64,000 bases of DNA from positions 102,848-166,847 of the forward strand of contig RSEH01000080.1 of assembly GCA_006503475.1 (NCBI GenBank). The letters are read 5' to 3'. The DNA is from Stentor roeselii. Taxonomy: Eukaryota > Ciliophora > Heterotrichea > Heterotrichida > Stentoridae. Below are positions 38,035 through 47,579 of the stretch, piece by piece (within the stretch, counting starts at the first letter, position 1; every line of letters begins with the position of its first letter). The notes under the pieces were generated by a model. The model was not told the origin of the DNA. It searched no databases and saw only the letters and a program-made list of their open reading frames with translations. A program made the translations under genes and the position numbers.

Positions 38035-39416
38035 TAAGTTAATAATGAACGGGGACTTGAAAACTGAGAACGGTTCAGTTCAATCACTTTTGATGCTAGT
38101 CCTTGTCCTGGCTTTCCAACGGTTTTTAAAGCGTTCATCACGGTTTTTCCCATTCCGTCAGTGATTCCTTTGCCCAGTAGTTCTATGACTGTTTTGCGCT
38201 TTTGGTCAAGGTGTTTTTCACTTTTTGATAAAACACTTGAAGACTTTCGGTGATTTTTTTCTTCAGTTTTTAAATCTTTTTCTTCACTTTTTTCACTTTT
38301 TGCGATTTTTTCACTATTTCCTATTTTTTCACTATTTCCTATTTTTTCACTTTTTCCTATTTTTTCACTTTTTCCTATTTTTTCACTATTTCCTAATTTC
38401 TCACTTTTTCCTATTTTTTCACTTTTTCCTAATTTTTCACTTTTTTTCTCAGGTTCAGTCAAACTCTTAACAAAAGCTCTTAAATCTTGAAGTTCTTTAG
38501 TTTTGCAATCCAGCTGAAAGCTCAGCTGGAACTTTGTCCTTTCAAGTGACTTTTCTTCAATGCTCCGCTCTGGTATCTGCTTTTCGAACTGCTTGATTTC
38601 TTGTCTAAGGCTCTGATTAGCAGTTGCAGGAGGAATTTTTTCAGGGTTTTGTTCAGTCTGGACAATAAGATTCGCCAAATCTTCAATTTCCTTTCGTTTC
38701 CCTGAAATAATCTCCCCAAGGGCATCACGAATACTTCTGACCTCAAGACACCTGATCCAAAGTCCTTGAAATTCTCCTTCTTCAATACGATCAATGGTTT
38801 CTTCAGTCATTTTCTGAGTAAAAGTCAGTTTTTTCATTAAATTTTTCACAACTTCTTCTTTATTTTTCACTTTTGGCTCAGTTTCTTTTATCTTTTTCTT
38901 TACAAGTTCCTCCTGGGCGAAGGCCGTTGCTATTTCTGAGTATTTTTCTCGGATTTTCCTTTTATTTTCATCAGCCCTTGAAACAAGTTGTTTTAATTTC
39001 AAGTTTCTTTCTTCGGCTTGGAGTAATTTTTGCATTAAAACGAAGAGTTTCGGACTTTTTTCTTTGAATTTTTCAATTAAAAGCAGTTTTGACTCGTTTT
39101 CAATGTTTTTCAGTTCGGCTTGATGGAGGTTTGAATGAATTTCGTGAAGTTTTTTTTGAAGTGACAGGATTTCTGAGGATTTTGGAAACTTTTGATTGAT
39201 CCATTCTAGATCTGAAGTCTGCTGGCTTAGAAGATGTTTTTGGTCCGATATTTTTTGGTGCATGTCGTCGATTTGTTTGGATAAAGTTGAAAGGAATGAT
39301 TTTGGGTCTAGGGCTTCAGATCGCTCTGAGAGAAGGATGGAAAGACTTGAGACTTCTGCTTGAAGGGTGGAAATCGTTGACTTGTAGGAAGAGATTAATT
39401 CGTGGATGTCGTTCAT
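38031..39416 (-). CDS. Coiled-coil protein with SEK repeats, 461 aa
   Basis: Residues 1-340 are nearly continuous coiled coil. About 320-385 is a run of a 6-residue repeat (SEKIGK, SEKLGN and variants, about ten copies). The C-terminus is a basic segment ending GLASKVIELNRSQF. This end and the preceding TANQSLRQEIKQFEKQ segment resemble the protein at 57310-58383 (ASKIVQMNR; AANKVLKLKIKETEN), so the two are likely paralogues. Ciliary location is plausible but not shown. The stop codon overlaps the + strand gene by 4 bp. Confidence 0.78.
   Translation of the reverse strand: MNDIHELISSYKSTISTLQAEVSSLSILLSERSEALDPKSFLSTLSKQIDDMHQKISDQKHLLSQQTSDLEWINQKFPKSSEILSLQKKLHEIHSNLHQAELKNIENESKLLLIEKFKEKSPKLFVLMQKLLQAEERNLKLKQLVSRADENKRKIREKYSEIATAFAQEELVKKKIKETEPKVKNKEEVVKNLMKKLTFTQKMTEETIDRIEEGEFQGLWIRCLEVRSIRDALGEIISGKRKEIEDLANLIVQTEQNPEKIPPATANQSLRQEIKQFEKQIPERSIEEKSLERTKFQLSFQLDCKTKELQDLRAFVKSLTEPEKKSEKLGKSEKIGKSEKLGNSEKIGKSEKIGKSEKIGNSEKIGNSEKIAKSEKSEEKDLKTEEKNHRKSSSVLSKSEKHLDQKRKTVIELLGKGITDGMGKTVMNALKTVGKPGQGLASKVIELNRSQFSSPRSLLTY
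38280..38450. repeat. In-frame minisatellite encoding SEKIGK
   Basis: Units of about 18 bp on the + strand (TTTTTCACTTTTTCCTAT and variants), about ten copies, all in frame with the minus-strand gene and mostly differing by T/C changes. Copy number is likely to vary between strains. Confidence 0.85.
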
Positions 39417-39815
39417 ATTATTTTTTAGACTAGGATTTTTTTAGAGGAAGTGAAGAGTAAATCAAGAAGATTTATAAGTATGGAAAAAGAGGATCGATAT
39501 GAAAATTATGAGTATGGAGAAAGAAGATCGATATGAAAAATTGATAATTATGGAAAAAGAGAATCAATCTGAAAATTATGAGTATGGAAAAAGAAAATCG
39601 ATATGAAAATTATAAGTATGGAAAAAGAGAATCGATCTGAAAAATTCAATCATTATTAAACTTTCAAATCAAATAAAAATGATAAACAAGAAAAAGCCTA
39701 CTAAAATCATTTTTCCTTAAACTATCTTTTATGTTAAAGAAAAAACCTAAAAAATCTCAAAGAAGTAAATTCAAGAAAATCTTTATCTATTCAGCTAACT
39801 AATAAACTTTCTAAA
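39417..39815. other. Intergenic region holding a tandem repeat
   Basis: No gene. About 39478-39648 is a tandem repeat (listed separately); the rest is AT-rich. It separates two divergent genes, so it may include promoter DNA for both. Confidence 0.55.
39478..39648. repeat. Five-copy tandem repeat, unit about 34-36 bp
   Basis: Units begin GTATGGAAAAAGAG and continue with ATCGATATGAAAATTAT. Five consecutive copies differ by a few bases; copy two and the last are slightly longer. It lies in the divergent space before the TTLL gene. Confidence 0.85.
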
Positions 39816-41450
39816 ATGTTTCAAAATTCCAACAAACTAGTGTGTAATATTTCAAATACAGTGTATCCTGTTATTTCTGAAGTTATCTCAGAGTTATCTT
39901 GGCAGACCTCAGTCGACGATTCAGACGACTGGGACGTGACATGGCTCGACAATCAAGTGCAACCAGAGCGTTTATCACATATGAAGCACTATCAACGTAT
40001 AAACCATTTCCCAGGAATGTATTTAATATCACGAAAAAACTACCTAGCCCTGAACTTAAAAAAGCTAAAAAAGCTTTTTCCATCCGATTTTTCATTTTTC
40101 CCTCAAACCTGGATTTTTCCAATGAACTTACCAGAACTGAAATATCGTTCATCAGAAGATTTTTACATAGTAAAGCCAGAAGCATCATCTCAAGGTCGAG
40201 GGATTTTCTTGACGAAGCATCCAGAAGACCTGAACAAAAATGATCGTTTTGTGATTCAAGAATACATTTCAAACCCTTTCTTGTTAGACGGGTTCAAATT
40301 TGACTTGAGGGTTTACGTGCTTGTTACCAGCTGCGACCCTTTGAGGATCTTTGTCTATGAAGACGGCCTGGCGCGACTCGCATCTGAAGAATATTCGAAA
40401 CCGAGTCGAAAGAACCTGGACCAGGTTTACATCCATTTAACGAACTACGCAATAAACAAAAGCAATAAAAATTTTGTAAATAACAAAGATCTGGACCAGG
40501 ACCATGTCGGACATAAGAGGAGTTTAAAGTCAACTTTTCAGTATATGAAAGAAAAAGGTATTCATGTTGAAAGAATTATTGAAGAAATTGATGATATCAT
40601 CATTAAAACTCTTTGCACTATTCAACCTTTTCTTTCTCATCAGTACCTGGCATGTCAGCCTGATGACTTAACTAAAGCAATGTGCTTTGAAATACTTGGA
40701 TTCGATATTTTACTTGATGAAAATTTAAAACCTTATGTCTTGGAAGTCAACTCTTCACCTTCTTTCAATACCGACTCACCTCTTGACAAGCATTTAAAAA
40801 AAAACCTGATTTTCGATTCACTTAAACTCGCCTGGGTTTCTCGTAAACAAAAGACGGACTATTTAAAAAAGTCTAAAAATGACTTGAATAAAAGAGTTAT
40901 TCTAGGAAAATATGAAAGAATTTCAAAAGAAGATCGAGAAAAAACCATTAAAAATTTCCAGGTTTTAAGAGATAAACATGAGGAAAAAAATAAAGGAAAG
41001 TTTAGAAAGATTTTCCCGTTATTTAACTCTGAAAAATACGAGATTTTCATGAAATCTGCGAAAGATGAATGGAATGAAACTACTGGAGCGAGAAGGTCTT
41101 TAAGTAACAATCGAAATGCTTGTGAAAAAATCAGGGTTTCTAAGAATTTCATTCATCCTAAACGTAACATTTCATTTAATTTCACTGAAACCAACGAAAA
41201 AAACGTGTTTTGTCGCCTTGCGCAGCCGATGGTAAGAAAAGTAAAAATCGATATTCAAAGAGTTATTCCAGGAGTGGTTTACGAGGACAAGTCTCTTTAT
41301 AAATACGAACTTCCTAAACAAATCACTTTAAACAATGGAAAAATAAGTGACTTCAAACAAATCAAATCTTTATCTTCTTTTGAATTTTTCCGTCGTGCCC
41401 AAAGGGAGTTCAATAAAAACTCTTTAATGTTGAAGACAAAAAACAACTAA
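39816..41450 (+). CDS. Tubulin tyrosine ligase-like (TTLL) glutamylase, 544 aa
   Basis: TTLLs add glutamate, glycine or tyrosine to tubulin. ATP-grasp motifs: YIVKPEASSQGRGIFL, FKFDLRVYVLVTS, DGLARLASEEY, HLTNYAINK, FEILGFDILLDENLKPYVLEVNSSPSF. The EVNSSPSF and DLRVYVLVTS strings fit the glutamylase group (TTLL4/5/6/7/13-like) rather than TTL itself. Catalytic residues appear complete. The Lys-rich region from about 345 to 420 may be the cationic microtubule-binding extension of autonomous TTLLs. The next gene starts 19 bp downstream. Confidence 0.92.
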   Translation: MFQNSNKLVCNISNTVYPVISEVISELSWQTSVDDSDDWDVTWLDNQVQPERLSHMKHYQRINHFPGMYLISRKNYLALNLKKLKKLFPSDFSFFPQTWIFPMNLPELKYRSSEDFYIVKPEASSQGRGIFLTKHPEDLNKNDRFVIQEYISNPFLLDGFKFDLRVYVLVTSCDPLRIFVYEDGLARLASEEYSKPSRKNLDQVYIHLTNYAINKSNKNFVNNKDLDQDHVGHKRSLKSTFQYMKEKGIHVERIIEEIDDIIIKTLCTIQPFLSHQYLACQPDDLTKAMCFEILGFDILLDENLKPYVLEVNSSPSFNTDSPLDKHLKKNLIFDSLKLAWVSRKQKTDYLKKSKNDLNKRVILGKYERISKEDREKTIKNFQVLRDKHEEKNKGKFRKIFPLFNSEKYEIFMKSAKDEWNETTGARRSLSNNRNACEKIRVSKNFIHPKRNISFNFTETNEKNVFCRLAQPMVRKVKIDIQRVIPGVVYEDKSLYKYELPKQITLNNGKISDFKQIKSLSSFEFFRRAQREFNKNSLMLKTKNN

Positions 41451-41469
41451 TTCATTATTTATTATAACA

Positions 41470-43137
41470 ATGGTAGAACGAAGTCCTGTTTGGTTTTTAA
41501 ATAACTTGGTTAAGCGAAAAGTGATGTTTAATGGAAAGTTTCGCATTCTTGACACGATTTTAGGAACTTCTGAGAAACGATGTCCTGTTGTTTGGATGTT
41601 CACTGACCAGTTTGGGTTTACTAAGGTTAAAGCTGCAAGTGAGACGAATAATGAAAATATTTTGAATGCTTTTTCGAATTGTGCCCTGCTTGATAAAGAA
41701 GAAATCGCTGGGCATTATGTGTCTGAACATGGATTTGACCCTATTTCGAAAACGAACTTGACTAACAAAATCATTGATCAAGGAGTTTTTGAAGATCGGG
41801 CTTTGCAGAGGTTACCTGTTTTGAATGTTTATACTAATAAAAGGTTTATTATTAAAGCTGCAAAGGGAGTTGAAAAATGTTTTATTCAGTATCGGCAAGA
41901 AAATCGATTCAAATCAGATGATTTGATTGAAAAAACACTTAAATCTACTAGTCATTGTAGTTATATGAATCATACTTTGCATCAGGTTGTTAAAACTATT
42001 GAAAAAAACCTTGGGAATAAAGAGAAAAAATTTAAAATATTTGAAATTTCGCTGGTTTTTATTGAAGATGTCTTTCAAAAACTTTGGCTTATGGGGACCT
42101 GTCACATCAAATGTGACTTTATCCCAAATGCCAACACAAAGCACCTATCACCATCAAACACGATCTCAGACCTAGCCTACCTTCACCTAACAACATCATC
42201 CAAATCAAGCAATTCAAGCTCTCTCCTTCCAACAACGTTACGTTTAAACCGAGGTCAAATATCAAAGTCAATCTGCGCAGGGGGTTTTTGCAAATTCGTA
42301 TTAACCTTAAGCAAATCTTCATCTTCAGAAAACCAATACGAACAATTCGTAATAAAAAATTAGCTCGAGCAGGTAATCGAGACAAAAAGAAACAACAATG
42401 AAAACGAAAGCGAAAAAATAAAACTTGCCTTAAGAACTGACTATTTACTTAACCGAAGACTAAGAAAGGAAAACGAGTCTTTGATGCATGAAGTCCCATT
42501 CAAGTACATCTTGATGGGGAAGAAGATCCTGGAAAATAGCAACTTTGATAGAAAATCACGAGATTTGGTCGAAGTAAAAATCGCGACTATCGCTGAGTCT
42601 ATAAGACTGACAAAAGAAATGTGTGATAAAGATGAACTTAAGCAAATTGCAGCGAATTCACCTTTTCATTACTATGATATTGTCAGGGTTTGTAATCGAT
42701 GTTATTTTGTTTACTCACTTTTTGCTATTAACTTTAAAACTCTTCCAAATGTCAGGGAAAAGGCTGATGCGAGGAAAAAAGTTATGAATAAGGATAATTT
42801 GGATGACTTACTTGATGATCTTAGAAATTATAAAAATGAGTTAAAACAACATCAAGGAGTTTTTTTGGTCAATGGAAGAAAAAGCACGTTTTTTAGGATT
42901 GGAAGGAAAAAGGATAATAGTTTAGCACCGCCTGAACCTGAATCGCTTAATTATAATCAAAGAGCGACGATTTCGCTTATTAAAAGTGCGGACTTGGAAT
43001 ATCAGAATTTGATTCATGAATGCTTCCCTGATGCGCAAAAAATTGGTGAGATGAAAAAGTCTGGAATGGAGTCTTATAGAGAGTATATCAAAAATCTTAA
43101 GACTGGATTTAAGAAACAAAGAAGGAGCAGGACATAG
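41470..43137 (+). CDS. Unknown protein, 550 aa, one 15-nt intron
   Basis: Two frames (41470-42363 and 42481-43137) join across a 15-nt intron; the 117 bases between them are open after splicing (LEQVIETKRNNNENESEKIKL). The N-terminal half is mixed alpha/beta; the C-terminal half is helical, with a cysteine string VRVCNRCYFVYSLF and a basic end (KTGFKKQRRSRT). I do not recognise the family. A sharp block of C-rich sequence lies at about 42110-42300. Position after a TTLL gene may hint at a cilium link, but that is weak. Confidence 0.75.
42349..42363 (+). other. 15-nt intron in the 41470 gene
   Basis: GTAATAAAAAATTAG; its TAG ends the upstream frame. Removal joins TTC to CTC GAG in frame and opens reading through to 43137. 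A at position 10. Confidence 0.88.
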
Positions 43138-44397
43138 TCGGGTTTACCTAATTTATTAAGCTAAAGACTTGGTAACTTAATTACCTAAAAACTAAAAATT
43201 TCAAGTAGAGAAATATTTGTTTTTTGTAAAGCAAGATGATTGTTGAAATTTTCTCCCCATGTCGGTATTGCAATATTAAGCATAAATCATCTTTTTTCTT
43301 ATTTTAAGTACTAGCTTAAAGCATAAATATTTGGGTTCTTATTTTATGAACTAGCTCTCTGTTAATTATAAATCACACTAATTAGCCATGATTTTACTTG
43401 TTCAAAGATTATGAATATTAGGTTTTCTAAGGGTTTCCCTTATTTTTGATTAACTTTCATATATATTTGTAGAAAAAATTAGTAATATCAAGATCTGTAT
43501 ATAGAAACAAATTGATTTAAAAGTTTATTACCAAAATTTTTATCTTACTTAAAACATATCTCAAATTTCATGTGATGAGTAAAACCGCCCTAATTAAATT
43601 AACATATCTAAGATTTTGGTAATTTTATGACAAATATTAAATAAATGAATATCACTAGCGCACTAAGAATGTAAAATTCCTGTGCCCCTAAAATTAGCAT
43701 TTGTAAACCAATTGAAAGAGTCTGAAAATAAACATTTATATGAGAGTACTATATAAATTCCTAAAGTTCATTATAAGTATTGAATATTACTAAATTCTCA
43801 TCACCTTTATTATTCAATATAAATCTTAAAGATTTGAATAGAGCAGATCTTATGTTTAATTCAAAACCTCGAGATTACATATCATGTTTAGAATATAAAT
43901 TCTTTCTAAATCTTCAAGAAAATTATCGAAATTAACCAACTTATATTTGCAATCTGGTATGGTTTTATTCTAGACTCATAGTTGTTCTTAATCTTGCTTC
44001 TTTTTTGAAGATCTTCAAGGAAACAAGTCCATAATGCGATCGACACTTAAAACATAGATAATCAGCCCAGTTTCAGCGATACTTCAAGCCAATCCTATGA
44101 AAACAATTCTGATGAAATCATATCAAAACAAGTTTTTTCCAGGAAAAAGTGACTTGAAGCCACACGAAGATTGATCCAAAGAAAATCCTTGACCTCTAGA
44201 ATCACAATATCTAACATTCGAAGATCGAAGGTTTCTGTTCCCGAAATAGGCTTTTCAGGCCATTTTCCATGCAAAATTTAGTCTATAGTAAAAAAATGTG
44301 GCTAACTTTATCTTTATAACTCAACGCCTGTTGCATCGACCCATCTCAGTACCAAGGTCGAAAGCGTCTAATTAACCAGCCGACCATCACCAGGTCC
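43138..44397. other. Gene-free region of 1.26 kb
   Basis: No ORF of 60 codons. Very AT-rich to about 43960. From about 43980 to 44397 it is less AT-rich and C-rich on the + strand, which is the composition seen upstream of other + genes. I found no convincing tRNA, snRNA or rRNA. Confidence 0.5.
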
Positions 44398-44625
44398 ATG
44401 TTTAATCCTCACCATCAATCGAATAAGAAGGATCAGTCAATTTTCCTCGAACGTAAAACTTTTCAAATGAGCGAAAAACTCAATAAAAATCGCTCCAAAC
44501 CGTCTTCAGCCCAAAACAAACAAGAAGTCGAGTCTCTCATCGAAAAAGCTAAAACCCAAAAATTTACAAAAAGTCAAATTTCGACAAAAAATCGAAAAAT
44601 CCCACATTTGGCTGAAAAACAATGA
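44398..44625 (+). CDS. Possible small basic protein, 75 aa
   Basis: ATG at 44398 (alternative in-frame ATG at 44467). Basic, Lys/Gln/Ser-rich, no domain. Codons are C/A-ending and the region is C-rich, which here marks the 5' part of + genes, so it may be real. It could also be a leader or upstream reading frame for the CCT-motif gene that follows; I found no 15-nt intron that would join the two. Confidence 0.42.
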   Translation: MFNPHHQSNKKDQSIFLERKTFQMSEKLNKNRSKPSSAQNKQEVESLIEKAKTQKFTKSQISTKNRKIPHLAEKQ

Positions 44626-44710
44626 AAAATGAAGAAATCCAGCTGATCCTTCTGGATTCTCTCTGTTTTTCCATCATTTTCAATAGCCATTAAATTAGAT
44701 GACGATATAA

Positions 44711-45130
44711 ATGATCCAGATAATGGAAGCCCCTGAACTTGCACTAAGGCAAGATTTACCAGACATCGAGTCACTCACTCAACAGATCCTTTTGGAAAGG
44801 CAAAAAAGACTCAACTTGACGAAAGAACTCATTTTTGAGAAGCAGAAGAATAAGCAGCTCGAAGAGTTTATTGACAATTTCTGGAAGGATCCTGGAAAAG
44901 GCGCTGAAATTCCTGAGGAAACTATTGAATTAACTCCGGAAATGTCGGAGGTCAAAGTAGGGACTTACCCAGAACACATTAGAAAAATGAAAATCAAGAA
45001 ATACAAGCAAAAAGTTAAGAAGTATCGAAATAAGGTCCATGTTTCGAGGGACTTCAAGGGAAGAAGTATTGCCGCTAAACTCAAGCCGAGGTTCAATGGA
45101 AAATTCGCTAAAAAACTTACACAGATTTAA
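44711..45130 (+). CDS. CCT-motif-like protein, about 139 aa
   Basis: An N-terminal coiled coil (about 15-60) is followed by a basic end that fits the plant CCT motif (CONSTANS/CO-like/TOC1): RKMKIKKYKQKVKKYRNKV, then R-x-x-x-A-x-K-x-KPRFNGKFAKK. The conserved Y at position 8, the Lys/Arg ladder and the terminal PR-x-x-G-[KR]-F-A-K-K are all present; the core is two residues longer than CONSTANS. In plants CCT binds NF-Y and DNA. Start could be ATG 44711 or ATG 44723; the latter follows GATA directly. Confidence 0.7.
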   Translation: MIQIMEAPELALRQDLPDIESLTQQILLERQKRLNLTKELIFEKQKNKQLEEFIDNFWKDPGKGAEIPEETIELTPEMSEVKVGTYPEHIRKMKIKKYKQKVKKYRNKVHVSRDFKGRSIAAKLKPRFNGKFAKKLTQI

Positions 45131-45770
45131 ATATGATTGAGTTTGTAAGAATTCTGTCGTATTAGTTTTATTATTCAACAATCATATGTCGGATAAAAAT
45201 GATTAGAAAATGTTAGGAGAATAATTAATTCACTTTTAGAGATTTTTCAAATATTTACAATCGAATTTCTATTCTGTTTAGCTTTAGTAGAGTTAATAAG
45301 ATTAGAAGAATGTTTAATGAAAAAATTGACGAATCTAAAAAAAATATTTGGGATTTGAAACTGGTGAAAATTAAGAAATCATTAAGAAAACTCGAAATAT
45401 TCAAATCCATAGGAAGAAACTTTGATGATTGGATATGAAACATATTTCGACGAATCTATTAAAATTTTTACAATGAACCTAAAAAACCAAGTCTGCCATT
45501 TATAAAATTTCACCATCTCAAGACTTAAGTATACCCCATCCAAGCTAAATTCTTCTCATCACCAATCCAAATCTTCAAGGATTACTCTACCAACCAATAA
45601 AAATTCTCTTATCCCCAATCACAACGAATCCATAAACCCAAAAAACTTTAAAATCCATTCTTATTCAATTCCAATAAATCCCCAAAATTCTTGATAAACC
45701 AAAAAACCTAATTTTCACTTTTCCTTCAAACATTAAAACCAAAACATTAACAAATAAACTTCATTATATT
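45131..45770. other. Intergenic region, 640 bp, C-rich at its right end
   Basis: No supported gene. 45540-45770 is very C/A-rich on the + strand (45601-45660: 18 C, 1 G). This is the upstream flank of the LITAF-like gene. A 62-codon minus ORF at 45255-45443 is AT-driven and rejected. Confidence 0.55.
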
Positions 45771-46166
45771 ATGTGTGAAGAGCGAAAATCAGGAGAAAGT
45801 GATTTAGAATCAGCTGAAGAAACTCAAAGTGTTTCAAATCAGGTCGATCTTCTCACATTAATGCGAAATATGATTGCAGATGAAGAAGCTCTTCAAGATA
45901 ATATTCAAGTATTCGATGAAAATAATCACAGCATTCATCCAACTTTTTGGACTAAACAAAGCCAACTCGCCACTTGCAGAAAGTGTGGAAGGACTGGAGA
46001 ATCGATTATTAGGAAAAAATGTGGAATTGGCAATATATGTTGCTGCTGCTGTTTTCTTATTGTTTGTCTTTGGTCTTGTATACCTTGCATGTGCTGTTTG
46101 GTCTGTGATTATCATCATTATTGCTCGAGCTGTGAGAAAGGTATGGGAGTTAAAACTTTTTTGTGA
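45771..46166 (+). CDS. LITAF-like zinc-ribbon membrane protein, 131 aa
   Basis: LITAF/SIMPLE proteins are monotopic membrane proteins of late endosomes. N-terminal 65 residues are acidic and disordered. The LITAF domain begins CRKCGRTG, then the hydrophobic Cys-rich insertion ICCCCCFLIVCLWSCIPCMCC and the second zinc half YHHYCSSCEKGMG. Both CxxC knuckles are present. Start ATG at 45771 follows TTATATT. It is the shortest confident gene in the window; the C-rich upstream flank supports the start. Confidence 0.82.
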   Translation: MCEERKSGESDLESAEETQSVSNQVDLLTLMRNMIADEEALQDNIQVFDENNHSIHPTFWTKQSQLATCRKCGRTGESIIRKKCGIGNICCCCCFLIVCLWSCIPCMCCLVCDYHHYCSSCEKGMGVKTFL

Positions 46167-46280
46167 AGTGTAAAGTAAAGATAAATAAGTGGATGATTAG
46201 ATACTGGATTAGGTAGAGTTGGAATTCTTTATTACATTCAAATAAAATTAGCTAAACATCAGTAAATTAGTCAAAATTAA

Positions 46281-47336
46281 CTACTTATTGAACTTCAGAA
46301 CAATTTTCGAAAATTTCTTCGTGTTCATTTCAGGAAGCATTGATGAAGACTTCTCAAGGCATTTTCCTTGACTCTTCTTCAGAATTTTTTTTTCCCATTT
46401 AATTGAATAAGGTGAAGCCTCAGCATTCCTGTGTTTTTTATTCGTGAGGCTGATCGAACTCATGAAAATCTTCTGGTTTTTCTCAAATTTTTCACCTTTG
46501 ATGCAGCGTCTTGGAAAAAGTTTCAATGTTTTATCAGTTCTCGAAATAGTCTTCACATCTTTATTTGGCTTCTGAGGAGTCTGAAAGCTGGAGAAGCTAA
46601 TTTTTTTAGTAAATGATGAAGATTTGACCCGCTTGATGATTTTAGGAAGTGATTGTGAATGTTTTCGGATTTGGGTCTCTTGGTCCAGGGGACTTTTTAC
46701 AGAAATTTGGAGAAACTCTTTAATTTTCATGTCTTTTATTGCAGAGTCAGGTTTTTCAGGCATATTTTCAAGTGGAGTAATGATGATGTTGTATTTTACA
46801 GGAGTTTTTTTTGAATTTTCCCAGTCTTGATATGAAAAGAACTCTTTTTCGTTATTTGATAAGATTATTTTAGTTTTATTTTTAATGTTTCCACTTTCGC
46901 TGCTTTTATGGCGACTTTCAGCGCCACTTTTTAGATTAAAATCGGAATCTACAAAGGATTCATTCATATCTTTTGGAATGTCTGAACAGTTCTCGGGGAA
47001 GGCTTGGGATAATTGATTTATTGATCGTTCAGATTTTTCAGATAACTCGAAATTCACTTGGAGTAAGTCGAGATTCTTGCTGAAGAAGGGTGAAACTAGT
47101 GGCTTTATAGTAGGGTTTAAGTTAATTATTGCAGTGATTGTGAATTTTGGATTCGTTCTAAAAATAGTTGAATTAGAAATTTTACTTTGATTGACTGAGA
47201 ACAAATGGACAGGTTTTATAATCAATTTTCCAGATCTTTTGATCCTCTGCATGTTTGTCTCTTTTTTTCTGTTAGTGATTGTATCAATAATGATGAGTGG
47301 TTTTATGAAGGCTGTTATTTGATAAGATGTAAACAT
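46281..47336 (-). CDS. Unknown basic protein, 351 aa
   Basis: No recognised domain. Lys/Ser/Pro-rich and probably disordered, with short hydrophobic islands (YNIIITPLENMP, FTITAIINL). The start could be ATG 47336, preceded by TATATAAAA, or the later in-frame ATG 47252. The C-terminus is Lys-rich. It converges on the LITAF-like gene at 114 bp. Confidence 0.65.
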   Translation of the reverse strand: MFTSYQITAFIKPLIIIDTITNRKKETNMQRIKRSGKLIIKPVHLFSVNQSKISNSTIFRTNPKFTITAIINLNPTIKPLVSPFFSKNLDLLQVNFELSEKSERSINQLSQAFPENCSDIPKDMNESFVDSDFNLKSGAESRHKSSESGNIKNKTKIILSNNEKEFFSYQDWENSKKTPVKYNIIITPLENMPEKPDSAIKDMKIKEFLQISVKSPLDQETQIRKHSQSLPKIIKRVKSSSFTKKISFSSFQTPQKPNKDVKTISRTDKTLKLFPRRCIKGEKFEKNQKIFMSSISLTNKKHRNAEASPYSIKWEKKILKKSQGKCLEKSSSMLPEMNTKKFSKIVLKFNK

Positions 47337-47579
47337 TTTTATATAGAAAAAATTATCAATCTAAACTATATAAGAGAAATTAATGATAATTTTATTAATA
47401 TATTCAACTACAATAGTTAACCGAAGTCCTTAATATCATTCAACTACAATCGTCTACCAAAGTCTTTATATCATTCAAGTCAATTTCATCTAAATTCTAA
47501 CCTTCAATTAAACAAAACCTAAAAAAAACCATTTCCTAAACCTAACCCAAAACCTTAAATCTTAAATGCATCTAATTAA

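Noticed and set aside
44331-44440. On the minus strand, TTGGTACTGAGATGGGTCGATGC looks a little like the 3' half of a 5S rRNA (TTAGTACTTGGATGGGTGACCGC).
   Set aside because: No matching 5' half, no closing stem, and the similarity is confined to a 23-base string with several mismatches.
44636-44660. A 7-bp inverted repeat (AATCCAG...CTGGATT) as a terminator hairpin.
   Set aside because: A stem this short is expected by chance and no other gene end has one.
44626-44710. An intron joining the 75-codon frame to the CCT-motif gene.
   Set aside because: No GTA-type donor exists in this segment; the only GT...AG span is 22 nt and starts GTTT.
45255-45443. 62-codon minus ORF between the CCT-motif and LITAF-like genes.
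   Set aside because: Low-complexity Leu/Ile/Phe/Ser composition and no homology or flank support.
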